Assembly: GCA_018369555.1 (NCBI GenBank)
Contig: JAGZCC010000005.1
Coordinates: 1 to 62,839 of the forward strand
Direction of reading: 5' to 3'
Length of the DNA stretch: 62,839 bases
From: Thomasclavelia spiroformis
Lineage (GTDB): Bacteria; Bacillota_I; Bacilli_A; Erysipelotrichales; Coprobacillaceae
Shown here: positions 44,051 to 53,253 of the stretch, one piece after another
Numbering within the stretch: the stretch's first letter is position 1
Layout: the number at the start of each line of letters is the position of its first letter
Notes under the pieces: model-generated
The model's input: only the letters and a program-made list of their open reading frames with translations
The model's database searches: none
Told to the model about the DNA's origin: nothing
Translations under genes and position numbers: made by a program

Positions 44051-44882
44051 AGTTAATATAGATGATTATATTTTAAATGCTTTAAAAGAAGATATAACTA
44101 GTGAAGATGTTACAACTAATGCGATTATGCCAGAAAAAAAATTAGGACGTGTTGACTTAATTTGTAAACAAGATGGGATAATTTGTGGTTTAGAAGTTTT
44201 TGAAAGAACATTTAAATTATTGGATAATGATTGCCAATTTGTTACTAAATATCGCGATGGTGATAAAATAAAAAAAGGTAATCATATAGGAGAAGTAAGA
44301 GGAGATATTAGAGTTTTATTATCTGGTGAAAGAGTAGCTTTAAATTATCTTCAAAGAATGAGTGGGATTGCAACATATACTCATGAATCAGTAGAAATTT
44401 TAAAAGGGTCAAAAACTAAATTATTAGATACTCGTAAAACAACACCAAATAACCGTATTTTTGAAAAATATGCAGTTAAAGTAGGCGGTGGAACTAATCA
44501 TCGTTATAATTTATCTGATGGTATTTTAATTAAAGACAATCATATTGGTGCAGCTGGTAGCATTACTAAAGCAGTTGAAATGGCTCGTGATTATGCTCCA
44601 TTTGTACGAAAAATTGAAGTAGAAGTAGAGTCATTAGATCAAGTAAAAGAAGCATTGAAAGCAAAAGCTGATATTATTATGTTAGATAATATGGATAATG
44701 ATACGATGAAACAAGCAGTTGCTTTAATTGGAAATCAGGCTCAAAGTGAATGTTCTGGTAATGTTACTAAAGAAAGACTTTTAGAAATTGCTGAAATTGG
44801 AGTGGATTTTGTTTCTTCTGGGGCAATTACTTATGGTGCACCAATTCTTGATTTTTCAATGAAAAATTTAAGACCGGATTAG
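44028..44882 (+). CDS. nadC: Nicotinate-nucleotide pyrophosphorylase (carboxylating)
   Basis: 284 residues. It turns quinolinate and PRPP into nicotinate mononucleotide. DTRKTTPNNRIFEKYAVKVG and GGGTNHRYNLSDGILIKDNH are diagnostic, and IEVEVESLDQVKEAL with ISSGAITY-like FVSSGAITYGAP follows. The ATG at 44028 is chosen from AGATGGTGA upstream and normal family length; it lies inside the end of nadB. Confidence 0.96.
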   Translation: MINGVSLKVNIDDYILNALKEDITSEDVTTNAIMPEKKLGRVDLICKQDGIICGLEVFERTFKLLDNDCQFVTKYRDGDKIKKGNHIGEVRGDIRVLLSGERVALNYLQRMSGIATYTHESVEILKGSKTKLLDTRKTTPNNRIFEKYAVKVGGGTNHRYNLSDGILIKDNHIGAAGSITKAVEMARDYAPFVRKIEVEVESLDQVKEALKAKADIIMLDNMDNDTMKQAVALIGNQAQSECSGNVTKERLLEIAEIGVDFVSSGAITYGAPILDFSMKNLRPD

Positions 44883-44907
44883 ATACCTGTTTTGGTATCT
44901 TTTTTTG
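44881..44907 (+). terminator. Terminator of the nad operon
   Basis: AGATACC (44881-44887) pairs with GGTATCT (44894-44900), then a run of T to 44907. The first arm overlaps the nadC stop. Confidence 0.8.
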
Positions 44908-44937
44908 TTTTTTGGTCATAATTTATGTGGTGATAGG

Positions 44938-46299
44938 ATGAATAATGAATCATATTGGCAAAAAACAACTACCTTACCACACTATCCTAAAATTAAACAA
45001 GATTGTACTTATGATATTGTAATTGTTGGTGGAGGAATGAGTGGAATTACATTAGCACATCGTTTAAACGATAGTAATTTTAATGTTGCTTTACTTGAAA
45101 GTGATACATTAGCAAGTAAAACAACAGGTCATACAACGGGTAAAGTAACGTGTTTGCATGATGTAATTTGTGTTGATATTTGTAAAGCGTATGGAAATGA
45201 TAAGGCAAAAGAATATTTTGATTCTAATAATGAGGCATTAAATGAGATTAAAGAAATAATTGAAATGAATAAAATAGATTGTGATTTTCAAGAAAATATT
45301 GCTTATATTGGTGCAAGTGATAAAGTTAATTGTGAAAAAATTTTAAAACAAATTGAATTATTTAAATCATGGAAATTAGATGTTATTGTAAATAATAATG
45401 AAAATATATCAATGGGATTAGATAAGCAAGCAATTTTTCATCCATTAAAATATCTTAAAGGATTACTTGAAAAATGTAATAATATTGATATTTATGAACA
45501 TTCATTAGTAACTAAAAAAACAATAATAAATGATGAAATTTATCTAGATGTAAATGGTTGTCAAGTAAAAACTAGTATTGTGATATGGATGACTAGGTAT
45601 CCTTTAAATCTTCAAAAGGGTTATTTTTTAAGATTGTTACAAGAAAAAGAACATATAATTTATCATGAAAAAGCAACTTCGAATAATAGTTATCTAGATT
45701 TAACAACTAATTATTCTAAGCGACCATTAAATAATAATGCAATGTTAGAAATAAATAGAGGTGTTTTTAATAATAATTTATATTGGTATGGTCAAGACAG
45801 TATTCCATTACGTAAAATACCGTATATTGGAAAAATTAACCAACATGAATATATTGCCTATGGGTATAACAAGTGGGGAATGACGTTAAGTCATGTGGCA
45901 AGTAAATTAATCTATGATATGTTGATGAATAATGATAATAGATATATATCATTATATAATCCAAATTATGCAAATTATTTATATTCTAAAAATAATTTTA
46001 TTAAGTTAATAAAAAATAATTTTCATGGCATGATTAAAAATCGTATATTAGTAAGTAAAGAAGTTGATTTAAAAGAAAATCAAGGTAAAGTAATTAATCA
46101 TAAAGGACATCTTATTGCTGTATATAGAGATAAACAAAATAGATATTTCTATTTTTCACCATATTGTCCACACCTAAAATGTGTAATTGAATTCAACGAA
46201 AAAGATAATACATGGAATTGTCCGTGTCATGGTTCAATTTTTGATGGTTATGGAAATTTAGTAAGCATTCCAGCAACAAGAAATCTAAAAAAATATTAA
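44938..46299 (+). CDS. FAD-dependent oxidoreductase with C-terminal Rieske domain
   Basis: 453 residues. An N-terminal DAO-type FAD domain (DIVIVGGGMSGITLAHRLND, about residues 26-45, and KTTGHTTGKVTCLHD) is joined to a C-terminal Rieske 2Fe-2S domain with CPH at YCPHLKC and CPCH at NCPCHGSIFDGYG. This architecture is that of Bacillus YhfW-like proteins, of unknown substrate. The ATG at 44938 follows GTGGTGATA. Its place after nadABC may be chance, as a terminator lies between. Confidence 0.9.
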   Translation: MNNESYWQKTTTLPHYPKIKQDCTYDIVIVGGGMSGITLAHRLNDSNFNVALLESDTLASKTTGHTTGKVTCLHDVICVDICKAYGNDKAKEYFDSNNEALNEIKEIIEMNKIDCDFQENIAYIGASDKVNCEKILKQIELFKSWKLDVIVNNNENISMGLDKQAIFHPLKYLKGLLEKCNNIDIYEHSLVTKKTIINDEIYLDVNGCQVKTSIVIWMTRYPLNLQKGYFLRLLQEKEHIIYHEKATSNNSYLDLTTNYSKRPLNNNAMLEINRGVFNNNLYWYGQDSIPLRKIPYIGKINQHEYIAYGYNKWGMTLSHVASKLIYDMLMNNDNRYISLYNPNYANYLYSKNNFIKLIKNNFHGMIKNRILVSKEVDLKENQGKVINHKGHLIAVYRDKQNRYFYFSPYCPHLKCVIEFNEKDNTWNCPCHGSIFDGYGNLVSIPATRNLKKY

Positions 46300-46302
46300 A
46301 AG

Positions 46303-46328
46303 AACATGAGTTAATCCTCATGTTTTGT
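46303..46328. terminator. Bidirectional terminator, Rieske gene / queH
   Basis: AACATGAG (46303-46310) and CTCATGTT (46317-46324) with a TTAATC loop. The queH stop codon (46311-46313) lies in the loop, so convergent genes share one hairpin. Confidence 0.75.
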
Positions 46329-46943
46329 ACGTTTAAGCATATCTTGGTATGAATATACACAACCACAATAACTTTGTCGATATAAGTGATATTTATCTGC
46401 AAAACGAACAGACTTTAAATAACCATTATTTTTCTTAAAATCGCTAAATAAAAATTTAGTAGATTGTTGATCAAATGATGCACCTATTTCATTGATCCAT
46501 TGACTATTTTTATGAGGTGAAACACTTAATACAGTTGTCCAGTAATCAAAATTATTTTTTAACGCATAATTATAAGCTTGTTTCATTCTTTCTTGATAAC
46601 AAAGATAACATCTTTTTCCTCCTTCTGGTTCATCTTTGTATACTGAAATTTTTTCAAGATAATCTTTAGGTGAATATGGATCTTCAATCACACTAATGCT
46701 TTGATTATAATCTTTATTGAAACTACTTAAAAAAGTTTTTAATTCTTCAAAACGACGATGGTATTCTTCACTAGGATAAATATTAGAATTAGAGTAATAA
46801 ATAGTTATTTTAAATTTATCTGCTATTTCTCTAATTACATTACCACTACAAGGACCACAACAGACATGTAGTAATAGACTTGGTTTACTATCACCAATTT
46901 TTTCTAATTCTTCTTTAAATTTTATATCATAATTTATTTTCAT
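46311..46943 (-). CDS. queH: Epoxyqueuosine reductase QueH
   Basis: 210 residues. It performs the last step of queuosine synthesis, reducing epoxyqueuosine in tRNA. Cys motifs HVCCGPCSG (about residue 28), GGKRCYLCYQERM and SYCGCVYS are the family signature, holding a 4Fe-4S cluster and a second metal. QueH replaces QueG in anaerobes and many Firmicutes. A terminator lies between queA and queH, so queH likely uses its own promoter (a TATAAT lies just upstream). Confidence 0.93.
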   Translation of the reverse strand: MKINYDIKFKEELEKIGDSKPSLLLHVCCGPCSGNVIREIADKFKITIYYSNSNIYPSEEYHRRFEELKTFLSSFNKDYNQSISVIEDPYSPKDYLEKISVYKDEPEGGKRCYLCYQERMKQAYNYALKNNFDYWTTVLSVSPHKNSQWINEIGASFDQQSTKFLFSDFKKNNGYLKSVRFADKYHLYRQSYCGCVYSYQDMLKRTKHED

Positions 46944-46959
46944 ATAGTGATTATATCAT

Positions 46960-46993
46960 AAAAATAAAAAAATGTAGATTTTAAATCTACATT
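46960..46993 (-). terminator. Terminator of the tgt-queA operon
   Basis: AATGTAGATTT (46971-46981) and AAATCTACATT (46983-46993) form an 11-bp arm pair; on the minus strand it is followed by a T-rich run down to 46960. The queA stop lies in the stem. Confidence 0.8.
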
Positions 46994-48012
46994 ATAAACA
47001 TACTGTCACCAAAACTAAAGAAACGATATTTATTTTCAATAGCTTCATGATAAGCTTTAAAAATAAATTCTTTTGTAGCAAAAGCACTAATCAACATTAA
47101 TAAAGTTGATTTTGGTAAATGGAAATTTGTAATTAAACAATCAATTGCTTGATATTGATAACCAGGATAAATAAAGATATCAGTGTTTTCATGAGTTGCT
47201 GTAAATTTACCATATTTTTGCATATTAGCTTCTAAAGTTCTAGTAGAAGTAGTACCTACAGCAATGATTCTTTGACCATTTTTTTTAGCTTGGTTTAATT
47301 TATCAGCTACTTCTGGTTCAATCATATAATATTCACTATGCATATGGTGCTCTAGTACATTATCAACTTTTACCGGTCTAAATGTCCCTAAACCAACATG
47401 TAGAGTAATATCTAGTATTTCAATTCCTTTAGCTTTTATTTTTTTAATAATATCATCTGTAAAATGTAATCCAGCAGTTGGTGCAGCAGCACTACCTTCT
47501 ATTTTGGCATAGACAGTTTGATAGCGACTTTGATCACTTAATTTTTCTTTGATATAAGGAGGTAAAGGCATTGTTCCTAATTGATCTAAGATTTCATAAA
47601 AAATCCCATCATAAATCATTTTAAAAACTCTAATACCTTCATCTTTTATTTCAAGACATTTAGCTTTTAATAAACCGTCACCAAAAGTAATGACTGTATC
47701 AAGTTTTACGATTCTTGCATTTCCAACCAAACATTCCCAAACATCATTACCTTGATCTTTTAATAATAAAACTTCAACATGGCCATTTGTTTCTTCTTTA
47801 ATTCCAAATAAACGTGCTGGAATAACTTTGGTATTATTTCTAACTAAAACATCACCAGGTTTTAAATAATCAATAATATCATAAAAATGCTTATGCTCAA
47901 TTGTTTGATTTTCTCGATTTAATACCATTAATCTCGATGTATCACGCTTATCTAATGGTGTTTGAGCAATTAATTCTTCAGGTAATTCAAAATCAAATTC
48001 ACTTAACTTCAT
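46987..48012 (-). CDS. queA: S-adenosylmethionine:tRNA ribosyltransferase-isomerase
   Basis: 341 residues. It builds the epoxycyclopentenediol ring on preQ1-tRNA using SAM. MKLSEFDFELPEELIAQTPL at the start, SAAAPTAGLHFT and the end motif CLITNFHLPKSTLLMLISAF are diagnostic. The start at 48012 matches the family; it is one base after the tgt stop, with GAGGGCG inside tgt as ribosome binding site. Operon tgt-queA. Confidence 0.96.
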   Translation of the reverse strand: MKLSEFDFELPEELIAQTPLDKRDTSRLMVLNRENQTIEHKHFYDIIDYLKPGDVLVRNNTKVIPARLFGIKEETNGHVEVLLLKDQGNDVWECLVGNARIVKLDTVITFGDGLLKAKCLEIKDEGIRVFKMIYDGIFYEILDQLGTMPLPPYIKEKLSDQSRYQTVYAKIEGSAAAPTAGLHFTDDIIKKIKAKGIEILDITLHVGLGTFRPVKVDNVLEHHMHSEYYMIEPEVADKLNQAKKNGQRIIAVGTTSTRTLEANMQKYGKFTATHENTDIFIYPGYQYQAIDCLITNFHLPKSTLLMLISAFATKEFIFKAYHEAIENKYRFFSFGDSMFIM

Positions 48013-48013
48013 C

Positions 48014-49150
48014 TTAAAACGCCCTCTTATATACATCATGACCATACTTATCTAAAAACTCTTCTTTAAAATCAAGTAAACGATCTTCTTTGATTGCTTG
48101 ACGAATATCACTTGCTAATTTCAATAAAAAATTAACATTATGAATTGATAATAATGTTTTACCAAATATTTCATCACATTTATGCAAGTGACGAATATAT
48201 GACTTGGTATAATTTTTACAAGTATAACAATCACAATTAGGATCAAGAGGAGTATAGTCATATTTATATTTTTCATTATTGATATTAATTCTTCCCATGC
48301 TAGTCATAACAGCACCATGTCTAGCTACTCTAGTAGGTAAAACACAATCATACATATCAATTCCACGAATTGCACATTCAATTAAATCAATTGGATTACC
48401 TACTCCCATTAAATAACGAGGTTTATCCTCAGGTAACCATTTTACTGCATCATCTACCATTTTATACATTACATCTTTAGGTTCTCCAACACTTGTACCA
48501 CCAATTGAATAACCTGGAAAATCCATTTTAACTAATTCTTTAGCACAACGTTCTCTTAAATCAGCATATTCACCACCTTGAACAATACCAAATAGAGCTT
48601 GTTTATCTGTATTTTTATGAGCTTCTTTACCTCGTTTAGCCCATCTTAAAGTTCTTTCCATGCTATCTTTCATATATTCATATGTACAAGGATATGGAGC
48701 ACATTCATCAAATGACATAATTATATCTGCCCCTAGTTTGTTTTGAATTTCAATAGCTTTTTCAGGAGAAAGAAAAAGTGCACTACCATCAATAATACTT
48801 TTAAATTTAACGCCTTCTTCTTCGATTTTACGTGTTTTACCTAATGAAAAAACTTGAAATCCACCACTATCTGTAAGCATAGGACCATCATAATTCATAA
48901 ATTTATGTAACCCACCAGCTTTTTCAATAACATCTTCACCAGGACGAAGCCAAAGATGATATGTATTTGCTAAAATAACTTGAGAATGCATTTCTTTTAA
49001 CATCTCAGGTGAAATTCCTTTTACTGTTGCTAGAGTACCTACTGGCATAAACATAGGAGTTTCTACATCTCCATGAGGAGTATGTAAGATACCATAACGA
49101 GCACCAGATTGTTTACAAACATGTTTTAATTCATAACTTATTGCTGTCAT
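48014..49150 (-). CDS. tgt: tRNA-guanine transglycosylase
   Basis: 378 residues. It exchanges G34 of tRNA for preQ1. The catalytic region LTDSGGFQVFSLG, the second Asp in CVLPTRVARHG and the zinc site CDCYTCKNYT plus a His are all visible. The ATG at 49150 follows AAAGGAGGTAAAT. No preQ1 riboswitch is seen in the roughly 60 nt upstream. First gene of the queuosine set. Confidence 0.97.
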   Translation of the reverse strand: MTAISYELKHVCKQSGARYGILHTPHGDVETPMFMPVGTLATVKGISPEMLKEMHSQVILANTYHLWLRPGEDVIEKAGGLHKFMNYDGPMLTDSGGFQVFSLGKTRKIEEEGVKFKSIIDGSALFLSPEKAIEIQNKLGADIIMSFDECAPYPCTYEYMKDSMERTLRWAKRGKEAHKNTDKQALFGIVQGGEYADLRERCAKELVKMDFPGYSIGGTSVGEPKDVMYKMVDDAVKWLPEDKPRYLMGVGNPIDLIECAIRGIDMYDCVLPTRVARHGAVMTSMGRININNEKYKYDYTPLDPNCDCYTCKNYTKSYIRHLHKCDEIFGKTLLSIHNVNFLLKLASDIRQAIKEDRLLDFKEEFLDKYGHDVYKRAF

Positions 49151-49211
49151 ATTTACCTCCTTTAAAGCAAGCATTATTATATCGTAATAGTCGCATAATT
49201 ACAATTTATGT

Positions 49212-50000
49212 TTAAATTAAATTAAAATGTTTCATTGCATAATAAATGCCATTATCATCAATATCTTTAGTAACAAAACTAGCAAGTTTATATAATTCTG
49301 GATCACTATTTTTCATTACAATTGCATTTTTCACAAATGAAAGCATTGCCTCATCATTAAAACTATCACCAAAAGCATAAGTATTATTAATATCTATATC
49401 AAAATAATCTAATAAAAATTGAATACCTGTAGCTTTAGAATAACCTTTTGGGACGATTTCTCCAAAATCTTTTGCTCTACTAATATAATCAAAATCATTT
49501 TCTATTGCTTTTTTTAAATAAGTTATGTCACTTAATTCATCGAACCAGACACAAAATTTATCAAAAGATAACATTGGATCATCAAAGTTTGACATTGTAA
49601 AATTATTAGTAATATAACGTTGTTTAAGGCTATTTAAAAATGGATTACGAATATTATTATCAAAATAAATAGTGTCTTTACTTTCTAATGCTCCATCAAC
49701 ATTTGTTTTTCTAATTAAATCTTTTATTTCTAAACATCTTTTTAATGGGATTGAATAAGAAAATAAAACTTCATCACGATATCTAATATATGTTCCACAA
49801 CCACAAACATATCCATCAGGTTTTAATGATTTGATACACTCATCAATCAATGAAAAAGGTCTACCAGTATTTATAAAAATAAGATGACCGTTCTCTTTAG
49901 CTTTTTTTATTGCCATAATAGCACTTTCAGGAATAGAATGGGTAGTATGTGATAATAAAGTACCATCAATATCAAAAAATAGAATGTTTTTATCAGACAT
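49212..50000 (-). CDS. Cof-type HAD hydrolase
   Basis: 262 residues. FFDIDGTLLSHTTHSIPESA holds the catalytic Asp pair, NTGRPF the second motif, and the late GDSFNDEAMLSF the metal site. Type IIB cap in the middle. Such enzymes dephosphorylate sugar phosphates or FMN-like compounds; substrate unknown. AGGAGGTAAATT precedes the ATG, and the LytTR gene ends 10 nt upstream, so the two may be cotranscribed. Confidence 0.9.
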   Translation of the reverse strand: MSDKNILFFDIDGTLLSHTTHSIPESAIMAIKKAKENGHLIFINTGRPFSLIDECIKSLKPDGYVCGCGTYIRYRDEVLFSYSIPLKRCLEIKDLIRKTNVDGALESKDTIYFDNNIRNPFLNSLKQRYITNNFTMSNFDDPMLSFDKFCVWFDELSDITYLKKAIENDFDYISRAKDFGEIVPKGYSKATGIQFLLDYFDIDINNTYAFGDSFNDEAMLSFVKNAIVMKNSDPELYKLASFVTKDIDDNGIYYAMKHFNLI

Positions 50001-50010
50001 AATTTACCTC

Positions 50011-50700
50011 CTAAATTAGATTTCTTTTGATATATTTTTGATAAGCTAGTAAGATATTTTTATATCTATTTTTACTTATTTTAAGAATAGTTTTGTTTTT
50101 TAAAACAATATTTTTATCATCTATCTTATAAACATAATTCCAATTAATTAAACAAGAACGATTAATCATATAAAAATCACAAGAATTAATAAACTGTTCC
50201 AACATAGATAATTTATATTTAGTTGTTTGATAAGTATCACTATCTGTATAAATAAAACAAGTATGTCCTTGACTTTTACAAAAAATAATTTCATTACAAG
50301 CAATATTAATTATACCACTTTTGTTATTAATAGTAATAAAATGTTGTTGTTCGTTAATTTTACTAACAATATGTTTTATTGAATTAGTCAGTCCTAAGTA
50401 TAAACTATCTTTTTTTACAAAGTCAAAAAAATGAAGATTACCATAATTAAATAATGAATCATAATTATCATCGATAATAACTACTAAAGTATTATTGTGA
50501 ATAGATAGATATTTTTTGATAAATTGGATATTATTTAAATTAGATATATCAACATTAATAAATAAAAAATCAAAAATCTTTTTAATATTCATAAAATCAT
50601 TGAAGCATGTTATATCAATTTCAATACCGTAGTTTTTAAAAGTATCATTGATAATACGATAAATTTCATCATTATGATTGATGATTGCAACTTTATACAA
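50011..50700 (-). CDS. LytTR regulator with degenerate receiver
   Basis: 229 residues. The receiver-like half begins VAIINHNDEIYRIINDTF and has the strand LFINVDISN, where the phosphoacceptor Asp aligns with Asn. The C-terminal LytTR domain has EIIFCKSQGHTCFIYTDSDT and YMINRSCLINWNYVYKID. It resembles the regulator at 33487, which also lacks the acceptor. No kinase is adjacent. AGGAGGGGTA precedes the ATG. The gene is divergent from nfnA; overlapping palindromes lie between. Confidence 0.85.
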   Translation of the reverse strand: MYKVAIINHNDEIYRIINDTFKNYGIEIDITCFNDFMNIKKIFDFLFINVDISNLNNIQFIKKYLSIHNNTLVVIIDDNYDSLFNYGNLHFFDFVKKDSLYLGLTNSIKHIVSKINEQQHFITINNKSGIINIACNEIIFCKSQGHTCFIYTDSDTYQTTKYKLSMLEQFINSCDFYMINRSCLINWNYVYKIDDKNIVLKNKTILKISKNRYKNILLAYQKYIKRNLI

Positions 50701-50758
50701 AGTACCCCTCCTAACTTAAAAAATATTATACAAAAATACGATAAAGTTTGTCTATAAA

Positions 50759-50776
50759 ATACAATATTGTATACAA
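50759..50776. promoter_or_regulatory. Overlapping palindromes between lytTR and nfnA
   Basis: ATACAATATTGTAT (50759-50772) and TTGTATACAA (50767-50776) are perfect palindromes that overlap, placed upstream of the nfn promoter and downstream of the divergent start. They may be an operator; the sequence does not match the Rex consensus. Confidence 0.45.
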
Positions 50777-50791
50777 AATGTTTAATTACCG

Positions 50792-50820
50792 TTGTAATTT
50801 TTGGTTAAGCAAGATAAAAT
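50792..50820 (+). promoter_or_regulatory. Sigma-A-type promoter of nfnAB
   Basis: TTGTAA (50792-50797), a 17-bp spacer and TAAAAT (50815-50820), 29 nt before the nfnA start. Confidence 0.6.
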
Positions 50821-50849
50821 AAATAAGTATTATAAAAGGGGGATAAGTT

Positions 50850-51698
50850 ATGTACAAAATTTTAAGAAAAGAAGTACTAAATGATGCAGTAGAACTAATG
50901 GAAATCTATGCACCATATGTTGCAAAAAAATGTGAACCCGGTCAATTCATTATTTTACGTGTTGGTGAAGATGGCGAAAGAATCCCACTAACAATTGCTG
51001 ATTATGACCGTGAAAAAGAAACAATTACAATTATTTATCAAATTGTAGGATATTCTACTCGTGAGTTATCTAAGTTGAATGAAGGCCATGAACTAACTGA
51101 TTTTGTAGGACCATTAGGTGTTCCAACAAAATTTAATGATGTAAAACATGTTATTGGTGTAGCAGGTGGTGTAGGAAGTGCTCCGTTATATCCACAACTT
51201 CGTGAGCTAGCAAATCGTGGTGTTGAAGTTGATGTTATTATTGGTGGACGAGAAGCACAATATGTTTTATTAGCAGATGAATTCAAGAAATTCTGTAAAA
51301 ATGTATATATTGCTACGGATGATGGTTCTTTAGGGACAAAAGGGTTCGTTACTACAGTATTAAGCGATTTAATTGAAAAAGGTGAAAGTATTGATGAAGT
51401 AATTGCAATTGGTCCAGTACCAATGATGAAAGCAGTTGTTAATGTTACTAAACCAAAAAATATTAAAACATCAGTGTCTTTAAACCCAATTATGATTGAT
51501 GGTACAGGTATGTGTGGGTGCTGTCGTGTTAGTGTAGATGGTAAAATTAAATTTGCTTGTGTAGATGGTCCTGATTTTGATGGATTACAAGTTGATTTTG
51601 ATGAATTGATGATGCGTCAAAGAATGTTTAAAGAAGAAGAACATACTGTTAGTGAAAATGCTAATCGTATTTGTAATTTAATGGGAGGTACAAAATAA
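50850..51698 (+). CDS. nfnA: NfnA, NADH-dependent ferredoxin:NADP oxidoreductase small subunit
   Basis: 282 residues. A ferredoxin-reductase-like protein with an FAD region (RIPLTIADYDREKETITIIY), an NAD-binding strand (VAGGVGSAPLYPQLRELA) and a C-terminal 2Fe-2S cysteine set (GMCGCCRVSV and FACVDGPDFD). NfnA forms the bifurcating NfnAB enzyme, which couples NADH and reduced ferredoxin to NADP. The family is also annotated as sulfide dehydrogenase or PyrK-like, but the partner gene decides. AAAGGGGGATAAG precedes the ATG. It overlaps nfnB by one base. Confidence 0.9.
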   Translation: MYKILRKEVLNDAVELMEIYAPYVAKKCEPGQFIILRVGEDGERIPLTIADYDREKETITIIYQIVGYSTRELSKLNEGHELTDFVGPLGVPTKFNDVKHVIGVAGGVGSAPLYPQLRELANRGVEVDVIIGGREAQYVLLADEFKKFCKNVYIATDDGSLGTKGFVTTVLSDLIEKGESIDEVIAIGPVPMMKAVVNVTKPKNIKTSVSLNPIMIDGTGMCGCCRVSVDGKIKFACVDGPDFDGLQVDFDELMMRQRMFKEEEHTVSENANRICNLMGGTK

Positions 51699-53086
51699 TG
51701 CCTAATATGTCATTAAAAAAGGTTACTATGCCTGAACAAGAACCTGATGTAAGAAATAAAAATTTTGAAGAAGTTGCTTTAGGATATACAAAAGAAATGG
51801 CAATGGAAGAAGCAACTCGTTGTTTAAATTGTAAACATCAACCATGTAAAAGCGGTTGTCCAGTAGGAGTACCAATTCCTGAATTTATTCAAGAAGTAGC
51901 GGCTGGTAATTTTGAAGAAGCTTATCAAATTATTACAAGTGAAAATGCTTTACCAGCAATTTGTGGACGTGTTTGTCCTCAAGAAAATCAATGTGAAGGT
52001 AAATGTGTTCGTGGTATTAAAGGTGAATCAGTAGGAATTGGACGCTTAGAAAGATTCGTTGCTGATTACCATATGGCTCATGGTAAAGCTCCTGAATTAA
52101 AAATTGAACCAAATGGAAAAAAAGTTGCAATCATTGGTTCAGGACCAGCGGGAATTACTTGTGCTGGTGAATTAGCAAAAAAAGGATATGATGTTACTGT
52201 TTTTGAAGCTCTTCATAAAACAGGTGGAGTTTTATCATATGGAATCCCAGAATTCCGTTTACCTAAATCATTAGTTCAAAAAGAAGTTGATAGTGTTGCT
52301 TCATTAGGCGTTAAATTCGAAACTAATGTAGTTGTTGGACGTTCAGTCACAATTGATGAATTACAAGAACAAGGATATCAAGGAATTTTTATTGGAAGTG
52401 GAGCAGGATTACCTAGATTCCAAAATATTCCAGGTGAAAACTTAAATGGTGTTTATGCAGCAAATGAATTTTTAACAAGAGTAAATTTAATGAAAGGATA
52501 TGAATTCCCAAATCATCCAACTCCTGTTAAAATTACTGAAACAGTTTGTGTAATCGGTGCTGGTAACGTAGCAATGGATGCTGCCAGAACGGCTAAACGT
52601 TTAGGTGCGAAAAATGTCTATATCGTATATCGCCGTGGTGAAGAAGAGGTACCAGCTAGAGCTGAGGAAGTACATCACGCTAAAGAAGAAGGAATTATTT
52701 TTAAATTATTAACTAACCCTGTAAAAATCAATGGTGAAGATGGATGGGTTAAATCTATGGAATGTGTTGAAATGGAACTTGGTGAACCTGATGAAAGTGG
52801 TAGAAGAAGACCAATCGCAAAAGAAGGTTCAAACTTCATTATTGAAACAGGTACAGTAATTGTTTCAATTGGGCAAAGTCCAAACCCATTAATTAGACAA
52901 ACTACTCCTGGATTAGATACTCAAAAATGGGGTGGAATTATTGTAGATGAAGAAACAATGAAAACAAGTAAAGAAGGAGTTTATGCTGGTGGTGACGTTG
53001 TTACTGGAGCAGCAACAGTAATTCTTGCAATGGGAGCTGGTAAATCAGCAGCTAAAGCAATGGATGAATATCTTTCTACTAAATAA
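51698..53086 (+). CDS. nfnB: NfnB, NADP-binding large subunit
   Basis: 462 residues, homologous to the small subunit of glutamate synthase. Two 4Fe-4S sites lie near the N-terminus (CLNCKHQPCKSGCPVGVP and CGRVCPQENQCEGKC). FAD binding follows at VAIIGSGPAGITCAGELA (about residue 145) and NADP binding at VCVIGAGNVAMDAARTAKR. Late GGDVVTGAATVILAMGAGK is typical. No large glutamate synthase subunit is adjacent, which supports NfnB. It gives an anaerobe flexible NADPH supply. Confidence 0.9.
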   Translation: MPNMSLKKVTMPEQEPDVRNKNFEEVALGYTKEMAMEEATRCLNCKHQPCKSGCPVGVPIPEFIQEVAAGNFEEAYQIITSENALPAICGRVCPQENQCEGKCVRGIKGESVGIGRLERFVADYHMAHGKAPELKIEPNGKKVAIIGSGPAGITCAGELAKKGYDVTVFEALHKTGGVLSYGIPEFRLPKSLVQKEVDSVASLGVKFETNVVVGRSVTIDELQEQGYQGIFIGSGAGLPRFQNIPGENLNGVYAANEFLTRVNLMKGYEFPNHPTPVKITETVCVIGAGNVAMDAARTAKRLGAKNVYIVYRRGEEEVPARAEEVHHAKEEGIIFKLLTNPVKINGEDGWVKSMECVEMELGEPDESGRRRPIAKEGSNFIIETGTVIVSIGQSPNPLIRQTTPGLDTQKWGGIIVDEETMKTSKEGVYAGGDVVTGAATVILAMGAGKSAAKAMDEYLSTK

Positions 53087-53100
53087 TTACAGTAAAAAAT

Positions 53101-53123
53101 AAGCACTCGTTTGAGTGCTTTTT
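53101..53123 (+). terminator. Terminator of nfnAB
   Basis: AAGCACTC (53101-53108) and GAGTGCTT (53113-53120) with a GTTT loop and a T run. Confidence 0.85.
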
Positions 53124-53191
53124 AATTATATTTTTATTATGTATTTTATTTGTTTTATAACCTAAATATTAGAGAAAAATAACTATTTTTT

Positions 53192-53219
53192 AAGAAATAA
53201 AAAAGAGCTATAACGCTCT
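53192..53219 (-). terminator. Terminator of the PepSY/two-component operon
   Basis: AGAGC (53204-53208) and GCTCT (53215-53219) form a stem; on the minus strand a T-rich run follows it. It ends the operon read from 55799 leftward. Confidence 0.7.
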
Positions 53220-53253
53220 AAAATAGTATAAAGACTATTTATTTGTTATAACT

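Noticed and set aside
49151..49211. preQ1 riboswitch before tgt
   Set aside because: The 60-nt spacer is too short and lacks the CUUAAAAA-like pseudoknot pattern.
53101..53120. CIRCE-like GCACTC...GAGTGC near a chaperone-rich window
   Set aside because: The spacer is 4 bases, not 9. It follows nfnB and ends in a T run, so it is a terminator. No chaperone gene lies next to it.
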